A stretch of DNA of 31,343 nucleotides from Chara braunii (GCA_003427395.1 BFEA01000384.1:1294809-1326151); one strand, 5' to 3'. Positions 1-11,452 are shown, counted from the stretch's first letter. Translations and numbers: made by a program. The notes: generated by a model not told the origin, from the sequence alone.

Positions 1-540
1 AAGGTGGTTGGCTATGGTGGATGGGTGAAGGAGGTGGTGGAGGAAGAAGGTGCAAGGTGGTCGGCTATGGTGGATGGATGAGGAGGATGGAGGAGAAAGA
101 AGGGGGAAGGTGGTTGACTATGGTGAATGGGTGAAAGAGGTGGTGGCGGAAGAAGGTGCAAGGTGGCTGGCTATGGTGGATGGGTGAAGGAGATGGTGGA
201 GGAAGAAGGTGGAAGGTGATTGGCTATGGTGGATGGATGAAGGAGGAGGTGGAGGAAGAAGGTGGAAGATGGTTGGCTATGGTGGATGGGTGAAGGAGAT
301 GGTGGAGGAAGAGGGTGGAAGGTGATTGGCTATGGCGGATCGGTGAAGGAGATGGTGGAGGAGGAAGGTGCGAGGTGGTTGGCTATGGTGGATGGGTGAA
401 GGAGGTGGTGGAGGAGGAAGGTGGAGGGTGGTTGGCTGTGGTGGATGGTGAAGGAGATGGTGGAGGAAGAAGGTGGAAGGTGATTGGCTATGGTGGATGG
501 GTGAAGGAGGAGGTGGAGGAAGAAGGTGGAGGGTGGTTGG
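1..540 (+). repeat. 53-bp purine-rich minisatellite, left copy (~10 units)
   Basis: The core GGCTATGGTGGATGG recurs about every 53 bp (near 10, 63, 116, 169, 222, 275, 328, 381, 434, 486). Units are G/A-rich and vary slightly. The array is cut by the window start and ends in a C-run at about 545. The order of variant units (for example the unit with GACTATGGTGAATGG) is the same in the right-hand array, so the array was duplicated as a block. Glycine/glutamate-rich reading frames through it follow from composition and are not genes, because 53 is not a multiple of three. Confidence 0.93.
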
Positions 541-1317
541 CTTCCCCCCCCCCCTAGTCTAAGTGTGCGGGTTTGTTCTCCGGCATATCTTCTAACCCCG
601 GACACAAAACACAGTCCTACAGTACTAATCCTACAGCCAATATGCAGAAAACACAGTTTTGCAGCAATCACAGTCTGCAGAAAATTTCGCAGAATTCGCA
701 GTTTGCAGATTTCGACATTTTTGTCGTTTTTGTCGTTTTCGACCAAGTATGGAGAGCCGAGAAACACAGGTCTGTGTTTCCTGCCCCAAACGTCCTCAGA
801 ATCACTCCAAACTTGGAGAGCCCTCTCACTGTACCACAGCGAAGGCCTCTGTAAAGTTTGGCTTGATTTTGATGCCGTTTGGGTCGACTTGCCTGTTTCG
901 GGCGTCGTCCGGCCTCAAGGCGAACAATTCGGGGAAGTCCGTTTTCTGATTTCTAAAAAAAAACGGACTCCGATGGTCTGCTGGGTCTGCAGGCCACCTC
1001 TTTATGCCTAGGATATGAGGTCTGAGAAGTTTCAGGCCTCATGCGCTAGGTTTAACAGGTTTGTCATAGGGGTGCTCCCGGGTCATTTTGACCTGTTTGT
1101 GGTCCTCGGGGCGGTCTTGCGTCGGGCGTCTGACCACTTGCTTTTCCTTGCACTAGAGGATTTCTGGCTTGGCCAGACCTTATCAGCAGCTGAGGATCTG
1201 CAGCTATCAGAAACAGCAGCAGCAACACTGGTTTAAACAGTTGATTGGCAGCTCCCTACTTATCTTCCAGTTACCTCGTTCGAACAAAACTCGGAGGGGG
1301 GGGGGGGGNGGGAAGCA
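541..1317. repeat. Unique-looking ~770-bp block of the compound repeat, left copy
   Basis: This block lies between the minisatellite and the satellite and is repeated at 27150-27917. Over the roughly 390 bp I aligned by eye (571-960 against 27179-27566) the copies are about 94% identical. It ends in a poly-G run with one N at 1309. Short reading frames are open in all three + frames, but the differences between copies are mostly amino-acid changing, so I call no gene. It may be a spacer of a macro-satellite or an internal part of a long terminal repeat. Confidence 0.88.
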
Positions 1318-4300
1318 TGCCGTATTCCAATTAGAGCACAAAGGGGATGTGGCGGTTCACATGCGGGTGATGGATAGGACTGGACAAGCACAAAACATCA
1401 TCTAATCACTAGAATGAGCAAGAATGAAAGTTGCGATTTGCATCCAAGTAGAGAAATGGAGAGAAATTGAGAGTTGGGTGAGTAGAACTCACCGAAATGC
1501 ATGGAATCACAAGGAGGAAAGTGGCGATTCACATGGGAGAGAAGAATAGGACTAAACAAGCACAAAACATAATCTAATGACTAGATGAGGAAGAATCAAA
1601 GTTGCGATTTCCATCCAAGTAGAGAAATGGGGAGAAAATGACAGTAGATTTGCGATTTCCATCCAAGTAGAGAAATGGGGAGAAAATGACAGTAGATTGA
1701 CTAAAACTCACCCAAACGCATTTGTATCAAATCAAAGTTGCGATTTGTATCCAAGTAGAGAAATGGGAAGAAAGTGAGAGTAATGTGAGTAGAACTCACC
1801 CAAATGCATGAAATCACAAGGGAGAAAGTGGCGATTCACATGGGAGTGAAGAATAAGACAAAGCAAGCACTAATCATCATCTAATCACTAGGATGACCAA
1901 GAAACTCACTCAAATGCATGAAATCACACGGGGGAAAGTGACGATTCACATGGGAGTGAAGAATAGAACTAAGCAAGCACAAAACTTCATGTAATCACTA
2001 GAATGAGCAAGAATCAAAGCTGCGAATTGCAGCCAAGTATAGAAATGGAGAGAAAGTGATAGCAGAGTGAATAGATCTCACTCAAATGCATGAAATCACG
2101 AGGGGGAAAGTGGCGATTCACATGGGAGTAAAAAATAGGACCAAACAAGCACTAATCATAATCTAATCACTAGAATGAGCAAGAATCAAAGTTGCTATTT
2201 GCATCCAAGTAGAGCAATGAGGAGAAAGTGAGAGTAGAGTGAGTAAAACTCACTCAAATGTATGAAATCAGAAGGGGGAAAGTGGCGATTCACATGGGAG
2301 TGAAGAATAGGACCAAACAAGCATTAATCATCATCTCATCACTAGAATGAGCAAGAATCAAAGTTGCGATTTGCATCCAAGTAAAGAAATGGAGAGAAAG
2401 TGAGAATACAGTGAGTAAAACTCACTCAATGCATGAAATCACGAAAGGGGAAGTGATGATTCACATGGGAGTGAAGAATAGAACTAAACAAACACAAAAC
2501 ATCATCTAATCACTAGAATGAGCATTGCCAAAAATCAAAGTTGCGATTTGCATCCAAGTAGAGAAATTGAGAGAAAGTGAGACAAGAGTGAGTACAACTC
2601 ACTCAAATGCATAAATCACAAGGGGGAAAGTGACGATTCACATGGGAGGGAAAAAGAAGACCAAACAAGCACTAATCATAATCTAATCACTAGAATGAGC
2701 AAGAATCAAAGTTGTGATTTGCATCCAAGTAGAGAAATGGGGAGAAAGTGAGACCAGAGTGGGTAAAACTCACCCAAATGCATGAAATCGGAAGGGGGAA
2801 TGTAGCGATTCACATGGGAGTGAAGAATAGGACCAAACAAACACTAATCATTATCTACTCACTAGAATAGCAAAAATCAAAGTTGCGATTTGTATCCAAG
2901 AAAAGAAATGGAGAGAAAGTGGGAGAAGAGTGAGTAAAACTTACTCAAATGCATGAAATCGCGTGGGGGGAAGTGATGATTCACGTGGGAGTGAAGAATA
3001 AGACTAAACAAGCACAAAACATCATCTAATCACTAGAATGAGCAGGAATCAAAGGTGCCATTTACATCCAAGTAGTGAAATGGAGAGAAACTGAGAGTAG
3101 AGTGAGTAGAACTCACTCTAATGCATGAAATCACAAGGGGGAAAGTGACGATTTACATGGGAGTGAAGAATAAGACTAAACAAGCACAAAACATCATCTA
3201 ATCACTAGAATGAGCAAGAATCAAAGGTGTCATTTGCATCCAAGTAGTGAAATAGAGAGAAAGTGAGAGTAGAGTGAGTTCTACTTATTCTAATGCATGA
3301 AATCACAAGGGGGAAAGTGACGATTCACATGGGAGTGAAGAATAAGACTAAACAAGCACAAAACATCATCTAATCACTAAAATGAGCACGAATCAAAGTT
3401 GCGATTTGCATCCAATTAGAGAAATGAAAAGAAAGTGAGAGTAGAGTAAGTAAAGCTCACCCAATTGAATGAAATCACAAGGGGGACGATGACGATTCTC
3501 ATGGGAGTGAAGAATAGGAGAAAACAAGCAGTAATCATCATCAAAATACTAGGATGAGTAAGAAAAAAAATGTAGAGAAAGTGAGAGTAGAGTGAGTAGA
3601 ACTCGCCCAAATGCATGAAATCACAATGGGGGAAGTGACGATTCACATGAAAGTGAAGAATAAGACCAAGCAAACACTAATCATCATCTAATCACTAGAA
3701 TGAGCAAGAATTAAAGTCGCAATTTGCATCCAAGTAGAGAAATGAGGAGAAAGTGAGTGTATAGTGAGTAGAACTTGCCCAAATGCATAAAATTACAAGG
3801 GAGAAAGTGCAATTCTTATGTGAGTGAAGAATAGGACAAAACAAATACTAATCATCATCAAAACACTAGGATGAGCAAGAATCAAAGTTGCGATTTGCAT
3901 CCAAGTAGAGAAATAAAGAAAAGTGAGAGTAGAGTGAGTAGAACTCACCCAAATGCATTAAATCACAAGGGGGAAAGTGACGATTCACATAGGAGTGAAA
4001 AATAAGACTAAAGAAGCACAAAACGTCATCTAATCACTAGAATGAGCAAAAATCAAAGTTGTGATTCACATCTAAGTACAGAAATGAAGAGAAAGTTAGA
4101 GTAAAGCGAGAATAACTCACCCAAATGCATGAAATCACAAGGGGGAAGGTGACGATTCACATGCGAGTGAAGAATAAGACAAAGCAAACACTAATCATTA
4201 TCTAATCACTAGGATGAGCAAGAATGAAAGTTGCGATTTGCATGCAAGTAGAGAAATGAATAGAAAGTGAGAGTAGAGTTGGTAGAGGTCACCCAAATGC

Positions 4301-4690
4301 CTGAAATCACAAAGGGAAAGTGACGATTCACATGAGAGTGAAGAATAAGACTAAACAAGCACAAAACATCGTTCAATCATTAAAATGAGCAAGAATCAAA
4401 GTTGCGATTTGCATCTTAGTAAAGAAATGGAGAGAAAGTGATAGTAGAGTGAGAAAAACTCACCCAATTGCATGAAATCACAAGGGGGAAAGTGACGATT
4501 CTCATGGGAGTGAAGAATAGGACAAACCAAGCACTAATGATCATCTAATAACTAGAATGAGCAAGAATCAAAGTTGCGATTTGCATCCAAGTAGATAAAT
4601 TGAGAGAAAGTGAGAGTAGAGTGAGTAGAACTCACCCAAATGCATGAAATCACGTGGGGGAAAGTGGCGATTTACATGGGAGAGAAGGGA
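1318..4690 (+). repeat. ~172-bp satellite array, left copy (~20 units)
   Basis: Landmarks such as CATCCAAGTAGAGAAATGG recur every 171-172 bp (for example 1450, 1621, 2039, 2211, 2383, 2560, 2731). Units share segments resembling GATTCACATGGGAGTGAAG and CTCACCCAAATGCATGAAAT. Local rearrangements include an exact 48-bp tandem duplication at 1603-1698 and a shortened unit near 1890. All units are in one orientation. The array decays at about 4682-4690 into purine-rich DNA. A nucleosome-sized tandem repeat fits heterochromatin or a centromere, but nothing here proves that location. Confidence 0.95.
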
Positions 4691-4828
4691 GAGTCTATTG
4701 AGAGATCATTACTAGTGGGAAGGCTTCTTACCATCTATCATTATGCTTAGGAGAGCTCCTATGGAGAGAGGAAGGAAAGAAGAAAGTGGGGAAGAGGAGG
4801 AGAGAGGGAGGGAGATGAAGAAGTAGAT

Positions 4829-4874
4829 GAAGAAGAAGAAGAAGAAGAAGAAGAAGAAGAAGAAGAAGAAGAAG
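4829..4874 (+). repeat. (GAA)n microsatellite
   Basis: About 15 GAA triplets lie in a purine-rich stretch (4750-4890) just beyond the left satellite array. The poly-Phe, poly-Leu and poly-Ser reading frames on the minus strand across this tract are artefacts of the triplet repeat. Confidence 0.95.
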
Positions 4875-4889
4875 GAGAAGGACGAGAAA

Positions 4890-6160
4890 CCTCTCCTCTC
4901 CACTTACCTCCTTGGTGTCTTGGGATGAAGTACCAATCTTGATGAAGTCTCCTCCTCCCTTGTTCAAACACCCCCTTGGCTATGACTTTCTTCTTCTCCA
5001 TGTCCTTCTCTCCCTCCTTCTCTCACCTTTTCCCATGCTACAACCGACTCCTACCTCTATGGGTATGAAGTCCTCCACTCTAAGAGGGCTAATGAGACTC
5101 TTTCTAGCCTTGCCTTCTCCCTCACAGCCTAGGGGCTATGGTGGATCACCTTCCTCACTACCACTAGCCTCTAGAGCTCTACATATGAACTCACAGTCCC
5201 TTCTAGACTTTCAAACTGGCAGGGGTTCCCCTCTCTTCACTCCATGTGAGTGTAGTGCTCTCATAGGCTCATCTCGGTAGCATGGGCACTCCTCATGCAA
5301 ATGGGAGTGTGGCGGACTGATTCCTCAGCTTATATAGGTTGGGGACAGTGCTTTGGCCAGCCCATTGGCCTCCCCATGTGCCCTATGGCGAACCGAGGTA
5401 ACCCGTATGGCCAATTTTCACTACCAGACCTCTCAGGGGACTGCCCCTTGGTCTTGTTTCAAGCCTCGTGCCCCTTGAAAAATGCTGCCCCCTTGAGTCC
5501 AAAGGCCCAAGGGACAGCCTACTTGAAAGAAAAAGGCCTTGTAGGCATTTTTCTTGACTTTTTCTGATTTTGGCCTCCCTTGGGTAGGCCGGGACATTTT
5601 TCTATGTAACGGCACATTTTTAGCCTTGGATCAGGTTGAGATCCAAGGCCATTCCGAGCTACCCCATGGTGGTCCGTGCTTCAGTTTTTTACCCCAAAGC
5701 CCACATTTTCAATTTCTAGTCTATCTGGTCCTCCGTTTGGGCAAATGCACAATTTTGTATTTTCCTGCCTTGTGTTTCTTTCCATTTTGGGCTGCCAACT
5801 CATTCCGGAGTTGGCCGTTTGTGATGACCTCATAAAAAACGACCATATTATCTCCTCCATTTATCTAAATCTCAGATCCATGGTCCAGAAGAAAACCGGT
5901 CATTTTCCTTTTGCATTTTCTCTTATTTTCTTCTTTTTAGTTAAGATATTGTAGATATATGGCCCCAAGGGCCATATCTCTGGAATCCGGATTGCCCTCC
6001 CTCACTCTAAGAGGGATGAGGTCATCATTAAGACCTGCCAGTTGCTACTGCAGCAGTTCCAATAGGCCGGCACATTTTCCTCCACCCTTTTCTCCCGTCT
6101 TGTCTCATTCTCCCGCCATTTTCTCCCTTTGTTTTTTTTTCTTTTTCGTTTTTTTTTGCT
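4890..6160. other. No recognisable gene; pyrimidine-rich DNA with two perfect hairpins
   Basis: Short reading frames occur on both strands, but none has a recognisable domain or length. Two clear inverted repeats are visible: a perfect 10-bp stem with a 7-base loop at 5623-5649 (GCCTTGGATC / GATCCAAGGC), and ATATGGCCC / GGGCCATAT around a 3-base loop at about 5956-5976. The T/C bias of the + strand matches the rest of the interval up to the retroelement, which would make it purine-rich in the element's sense direction. Confidence 0.5.
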
Positions 6161-6640
6161 TTGACAAGTGTCAAATAGTTGTGCACCCTCTTTCTAGGCC
6201 TTAGAACCTCATTCATGGCGAGATTCATGACCGACTGTTGACCGTTACATCTCGGATTTCAATAATGGCACCCCCCATGCTCCTAGGGGGCTCATTTTGG
6301 TTCCGTTAGTCTCAATTTTTAGCCCCCTTGGCTCCGATTTTCTTTTGACAACCTTTTCTTGGCACGGCGCCCCTTGGAGTTTTATTTTCTTATGTCCGGT
6401 TAGTCCGAGATACCCCGGACGACTGGGCATCCCTCCCATCTCCCGTTTTTCTTTTCTTTTTACCGCTAATCCTCCCATTTGGGCTCCACTAGTGGTGCTT
6501 ATATTTTTCACCGTCAAGATCTTTGACGGTGTCGTTGGCCTTGTGCATCCACTCCTCACATTGGCTTGTGGTTTTCCCTTGGGACACCTCTAGTCCCCGC
6601 CACTTTCCCGTGCTAGTCCGATTTTTTCTGTCCTGCCGGC
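6160..6640 (-). repeat. Diverged ~480-bp direct repeat, copy 1
   Basis: This copy starts at TGACAAGTGTCAAATAG (about 6163), followed by a TTTCTAGGCC landmark, and ends near CCCGCCACTTTCCCGTGCTAGTCC. The same ordered landmarks occur at 7590-8095. A 9-bp stem (CACCGTCAA / TTGACGGTG) lies at about 6509-6531. No coding potential is evident. The strand is given by the neighbouring retroelement and is uncertain. Confidence 0.6.
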
Positions 6641-7357
6641 GGCGCTGTCGACAAAATCCCAATTTTTGTCAATTTTTATTAGTGTCTGTTTAGTCTCTGG
6701 CGTCGCTCCGGTTGACATCTCATTTTTATTTGGGACTCCCCTTGTCCCTGACAGTCCCAAATCGTTCTTCCCATGCGTCTCGAGTGTGCATATTATTCCC
6801 GACCGCTAGACCCCCACCTTGCCGTCAACATTTATCGTTACATCCCCTTAGGCTTACGACACCGTTTTCTAGCCTTTTTCGGCACGCCGAGGCTCATTTT
6901 CCCTTGGGTTACGCATCCCCATGCAGTCCGTTGTAACTTGGTCTGCTGTAGGGACCATTTTCCTAGCCCCCACTACCCCACAACTAGCCTCAAACTGAAA
7001 GGAAAGAAAACAGTCAACTCCTAAGTGCATCCGGTCTCCATTTTGGCTCCGGGTGCACCTAAAACATGTGTTTGGCCTACCTCATGCAATCCGTTGCATC
7101 TCGGTTGCATGAGGCCTTGGTTTTTCATGATTTTCTCTGCAAAATCACGAAAAAATTAAGATACTTTGTAACCGACATATGCCAGAATGAATCTGGTCAC
7201 AAATGTCTCCCCTTGGTGACCGTTTTTTATTGTTAGTGCCTTTTTGACTTTTTTTTTCTTTTCTCTTTTCTTTTTCTTTTCTTTTCCCTCTACTTGTGGG
7301 CAGTAGGGACTTGCCAGTCCCTACTGATAGCCAACCCACTCATTCTCTTTCACCGCC
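6640..7357. other. No recognisable gene; one hairpin
   Basis: Pyrimidine-rich DNA without a credible ORF. A perfect 10-bp inverted repeat, CCTCATGCAA / TTGCATGAGG, spans 7080-7114 with a 15-base loop. I see no tRNA or splicing structure. Confidence 0.5.
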
Positions 7358-7471
7358 TTTTTTTTTTTTTTTTTNTTTCTTTTCTTTTCTTTTATTTATG
7401 ATGTGACAAGTGTCAAATAGCTGTCGAGTCTTTTTCTAGGCCATGGATCCTCATCCATGGCCAGATTCAGT

Positions 7472-7517
<46 letters not shown>

Positions 7518-7548
7518 CTTTTTTTTTTTTTTTTTTTTTTTTTTTTCT

Positions 7549-7580
<32 letters not shown>

Positions 7581-7592
7581 CCTTTTTTTTTT
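7358..7592 (+). repeat. Poly-T and (CT)n low-complexity tract
   Basis: A T-run with one N at 7375 is followed by a copy of the TGACAAGTGTCAAATAG landmark at about 7405. Then come (CT)n at 7474-7508 and T-runs to about 7592. The N and long homopolymers make exact lengths unreliable. Lys-rich ORFs on the minus strand are artefacts. Confidence 0.9.
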
Positions 7593-8095
7593 GACATGTC
7601 AAGTGTCAACTAGACGCTAAGGCCCTTTTCTAGGCCCTTCCTCATAGTTTTGGCCCTTCCCATGTTCAAGGGCCAGTCCGTTATTTCTCGGACTGCACTT
7701 GTGGGCTTCCCATGCAGATGAGAGCCTCCGTTTGGCTCCTATCCCTTCCAAACGGTAGGCCCTCACACTCCGATTTTCTCCAGGAGACCTTTTTTTCTCA
7801 TGAAGTCCCTTTTGACTCCATTTGCTTGGGGGAGGCCAACCCGAGATTTTTCGGACTGCTCTCATGCCTCCCATCACATGTTTCTTAGTGTTTTCTTTTT
7901 TCTTTGGCCTTCCCGCTTGCTCCCACTAGTGCTTATGCTAGTGGCTCTAATATTCTTGGTCGCCAATATCTTTGATCTGGGCGGTGCGTCTTGCTTTAAT
8001 TATTTGCAACTCTCGTCGAGACACAACTTTTCTTTGGGACTTCACAAGTTCCCGCCACTTGTCCGCGCTAGTCCCCGGCACTAGTTCCGCTACTG
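7590..8095 (-). repeat. Diverged ~480-bp direct repeat, copy 2
   Basis: It shares with 6160-6640, in the same order, TGACA(A/T)GTGTCAA, TTTTCTAGGCC, a CTCCGATTTTCT segment, an ACTAGTG...GCTTAT segment, an ATCTTTGA segment, a TTTGGGAC segment and CCCGCCACTT.CCG.GCTAGTCC. Gaps and substitutions are frequent, so this is an old duplication. It runs directly into the 26-bp repeat. Confidence 0.6.
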
Positions 8096-8220
8096 GTCCC
8101 GCCGGTGGTCCCGCTGGTACTTTGTCCCACCGGTGGTCCCCAACACTTTATCCCGCTGGTGGTCCCCGACACTTTGTTCCGCCGATGGTCCTCGACACTT
8201 TGTCCCGCCGGTGGTCCCGG
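8095..8220 (+). repeat. 26-bp tandem repeat (~5 units)
   Basis: ACTTTGTCCC-type units recur at 8119, 8145, 8171 and 8197, each followed by a CCGGTGGTCC-like segment. Partial units lie to the left. The repeat is GC-rich and non-coding as far as I can see. Confidence 0.85.
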
Positions 8221-8940
8221 GTTCCCTTGACGTTTTTCCACCCTAAAGTGGCCCCATCCCCTTAGTTTTCTTCACGTTTCGTATGTCGATCTCTTTGGTT
8301 GTGACTCTTTACCTGGCCCATGGCCCCTTGGCCTTCTTGACGCCGCATCTTGGTGACCCTTTTGGCCCGGGCTACATCCTCACGCGTCGACACCTTACTT
8401 ATCATTTTCTCCTCAATTTTTTTATTCCTGCGTCGAATAACCTATGACACTACTTTCCCCGACGGTTCTTCTCCTTTTCGGGGGAACGACCGCCTTTGCT
8501 AGTTTCTTACGGTCTCTTGCCGCTCGCCGTTCCGCTAGTCTCCCCTTGGTCCAGCAGTTCCGGCGACCCGGGGCAGCCTTTAAGCCCCTAAGTGCCAGTA
8601 CTACTGCACTTAGCCTTTCCACCCTTCTTTGCCTACGGTTTTCTCTTCCGTGAAAAATTCTGCGGTATACCGCCCCTCAAAGGCCAAGACTTATCTCGGG
8701 ACCCACTGGTCCTAACACATTCTCCCCACTCATTCGCGATGTCCTCATCGCGCACCAGTCCTTAGTCGGTAGGGAGTTTGGAGAAGTAAACGGAGGAGGG
8801 GAAGAAAGGTGAGATAAACAGTTAGCTTGTCAGGGTCCTTTTTGTCTTTCCTGTTCCTTTCTCGGGTTTCTTCTAGTTTCCGGCCTTGGAGCGGGGAGAG
8901 GTGGGTAAGGTCAAACTTTCTTTATCCTGCAGGCTTCTCA
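8220..8940. other. No recognisable gene; GCGATG hairpin
   Basis: T/C-rich DNA. At 8735-8752 there is a perfect 7-bp stem, CGCGATG / CATCGCG, around a TCCT loop, preceded by TTCTCCCCACT. A related hairpin with the same preceding motif is at 9825-9842. I see no ORF worth calling. Confidence 0.5.
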
Positions 8941-8942
8941 TG

Positions 8943-9056
8943 TCTCATTCATCACTCTTAGGACATCTGACTCCTTTCGTCTCGTTCATTACCCGAAGTA
9001 CATCAGACCTCTTTTCGTCTCATTCATCACCCGAAGTACATCAAGCCCCCTTTCAA
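8943..9056 (+). repeat. 38-bp tandem repeat (3 units)
   Basis: TCTC(A/G)TTCAT(C/T)AC begins at about 8943, 8981 and 9019, and units two and three share ACCCGAAGTACATCA. The period equals that of the array at 10870-11118, but the sequences do not look related. Confidence 0.8.
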
Positions 9057-9059
9057 CTT

Positions 9060-9390
9060 TCCTCTTCTCGCTGCCCCTGCTTCTCCCCCGAGCCTTGCCA
9101 TCCCAGACGCTCTTTGCCTGATCCTCCTTCCATCTCGTGCCAACCAGACCCCTTTTCCGACTTCCGTCACCCTTAATGCCTCTCCTACTCGGTTTTTTGG
9201 CCCGTGCAATCCATGTCCTCCGTCATCCTTTCCTCAGCCTCATGCTCAACCAAATTCACATGTATTTTTCACGGGTTATTTTGTCCGGTTTTTCTCTAGC
9301 CCTGCCAATTTCACATGCATGTCACCCTCATTCGACCTTTCTTGCACCCAAGCTCAATTAATTTCACATGCGCGTTACTTATCCATTTCA
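9060..9390. other. No recognisable gene; loose AATTTCACATG repeats
   Basis: C/T-rich DNA in which an AATTTCACATGC-like segment recurs at about 9254, 9307 and 9360, just before the 63-bp array. No coding signal. Confidence 0.4.
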
Positions 9391-9394
9391 TATA

Positions 9395-9785
9395 CATCTC
9401 TCTTCTAGACATCTTGCCAGACCTTTCTCAAGTCTGCGCAAAGTCAATTACCCAAGCATTTCTCTTATGGGCATCTTGCCAGACCCTTTCTCAAGCCCAT
9501 GCAAAGTCAATTAGCATTTCTCTCATGGACATCTTGCCAGACCTTTCCTCAAGTCCATGCAAAGTCAATTACACAAACATTTCTCTCCTGGACATCTTGC
9601 CAGACCTTTCCTCAAACCCATACAAAGTCAATTACACAAGCATTTCGCTTCTGGACATCTTGTCAGACCCTTTTTCAAGCCTGCACAAAGTCAATTACGC
9701 AAGCATTTTTTTTCTGGACATCTTGTCAGGCCTTTTCTCAAGCCCATGCAAAGTCAATTACTCATCCATTTCTCTTCTGCATGCT
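9395..9785 (+). repeat. 62-63-bp minisatellite (~6 units)
   Basis: CATCTTG(C/T)CAG recurs at 9410, 9472, 9530, 9593, 9656 and 9719, with AAAGTCAATTAC in each unit. Unit lengths are 62, 58, 63, 63 and 63 bp. Because 63 bp is 21 codons, stop-free reading runs through the array in all three + frames (9315-9821, 9499-9849, 9557-9997). Openness in three frames at once argues for periodicity and against a protein. Confidence 0.92.
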
Positions 9786-9789
9786 TCCT

Positions 9790-10868
9790 CATCGGTATAT
9801 GGCACACCTTTCCCCCACTAAAAATGCGATGTCCCCATCGCACGACTGATCCTCACTCGGAGGTACGCAAACCTTTGGCCCGCCGACTGCCGTCAAGGAA
9901 GCAAGCTCATCCGCTTCATGAAGGAAGAGTGATCAGTTCTCCCTTAGCGGATGACGCCTCATCCTTCTACTCAGTTCGGCCTTTTGCTATTACGTGACGA
10001 GCACCAACACTGAGGTTCTTCCTCACATCTGGCAGGTAGGTCCAGTCCAAGCCCCCCAGGGCCTCGTCTAGTCCTAAGATCCTCCCTCGCGAATTGTTCC
10101 TCCCGAGTGATAGTTTTTATGGATCCGGCCTCTTTCTTTCAAGAGAGTTGAGACTCTCTATTAGTTTGCGAGTGCAGTTACGAAGACCTCGCGGTTAGTC
10201 CCGGAACGGTTGTAATGATCCGGCGAGGGGGTGTCAATGCCTCGTGGTGGACACGGATTCCACCCAGTACCACGCCAAGCCCCTCCCCTTGGACAGTGCT
10301 GCCCAACTTAATGCGGGCAGCCGAGGTCCGCCCCAGACGGTCATGCCACCCCTCTGTGGTATGGCGTGTGGTTGGAAAGAGCAAAAGAGACTAGAATAAG
10401 AATGACATCACACCCATTTGGTTCTCTCACCCTTTGACGTTTTAGGCTCTCAACGTGAGGCGCAGTTTGAACTCCCCGACTAGAGCTCACGGTCGGAGTT
10501 AGTTCCGGACGGCCAGCACCGATCCAAGGGATAGGTGCCTTGATCTTTTAACCTTCATCCCTCAATCATGAGGAACAAGTCGCACTAAGACTTTTTCCTT
10601 AGAAGGATAGAGGTTTTGGGGTCGAGGCGCAAGCACCGGTATCCCCCTCTTGCCGAGGCCCGAGACTAGAGGAAAAGGAAATTTTTTTCTCAATGCCATT
10701 TCCATGTCCATTTCAAGGCCTAAGGTCCCCTGGTATGAGATGCAATTTTCAATTCTCAAGCAATTCCTCAATGCAAATTCCAGATCCTCCCAACTCATCC
10801 TTTCTCAAGCAGCCGTGGAAGGGGACCCTAGTAACAATTTCAAAGAATGACCCCTGTCAGGGGCAATT
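9790..10868. other. No recognisable gene; second GCGATG hairpin
   Basis: It opens with TTTCCCCCACT and a perfect 7-bp stem TGCGATG / CATCGCA at 9825-9842. The remainder is T/C-rich and mixed, with short ORFs on both strands and no domain I recognise. Confidence 0.45.
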
Positions 10869-10869
10869 A

Positions 10870-11118
10870 CGAACAACCTAGTTAGGATCATTCTTTCCAA
10901 TCTCAATTGAACGGCCTGGTTAGGGTCGTCCTTGTCCATTCCGATCGGACGACCTGGTTAGGGTCATCCTTGTCCATTCCAATCGGACGATCTGGTTAGG
11001 GTCATCCTTGTTAGGGTCATCCTTGTCCATGCCAATCGGATGACCTGGTTAGGGTCATCCTTCTCCATTCCAATCAGACGACCTGGTTAGGGTCATCCTT
11101 GTTCATTCCAATGTTAGC
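10870..11118 (+). repeat. 38-bp minisatellite (~6 units)
   Basis: CCTGGTTAGGGTC or variants occur at 10878, 10915, 10953, 10991, 11044 and 11082, giving periods of 37-38 bp. The exception is one 53-bp unit that contains an internal 15-bp duplication (GTTAGGGTCATCCTT). Units also carry TCCATTCCAATCGGA. Confidence 0.92.
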
Positions 11119-11452
11119 GCCCGAGGGGGTGGGCTTCGAGGACACGGATCCCATCTCTGTCTCGGAGGTTAGATGGTGGTCATCTTCTTGGATTTTTATG
11201 CATGCTTTTTCCTTTGTCCTTTGTCAACATCATTCACCTATCCATGCATACATCCGACTTAGCGTCTAGTGCTCAAGTTGGGGCTCACGACCCTAAGCAG
11301 CACTAGCCCACCCAACCGTTCAACCACTGCGAAGGGAGTGTGCAGCATTACTGTTTTCTCTCTTTCCGACCTCTCATGCCGCTTGCTGCTCTGGACTTGT
11401 TTACGACTGGTTGGGTTAGGCTCATAGGGAAGAGGATTCTTCATGCCTCTTT
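11119..11452. other. No recognisable gene
   Basis: Mixed-composition DNA between the 38-bp minisatellite and the foldback structure. I see no domain, repeat or RNA structure that I can support. Confidence 0.4.

Noticed and set aside
315-557. Gly/Glu-rich ORFs in the 53-bp minisatellite (also near 27028)
   Set aside because: The 53-bp unit is not a multiple of three, and the peptides follow from G/A composition.
573-1011. ORFs of 80-160 codons open in both copies of the 770-bp block
   Set aside because: All three + frames are open, and differences between the two copies are mostly amino-acid changing, with one copy extended and the other stopped. No sign of protein constraint.
3416-3673. Hydrophobic minus-strand ORFs in the satellite arrays (many similar ones at 28527-30797)
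   Set aside because: They recur with the monomer and stop within about one unit. They are by-products of the repeat.
1318-4690. CRISPR-like array
   Set aside because: Repeats are 172 bp, contiguous, with no unique spacers and no cas genes. This is a satellite.
4712-5001. Poly-Phe, poly-Leu and poly-Ser ORFs on the minus strand
   Set aside because: They are the three readings of the (GAA)n tract.
9315-9821. 168-codon + strand ORF with internal repeats
   Set aside because: It is produced by the 63-bp minisatellite and two rival frames are equally open.
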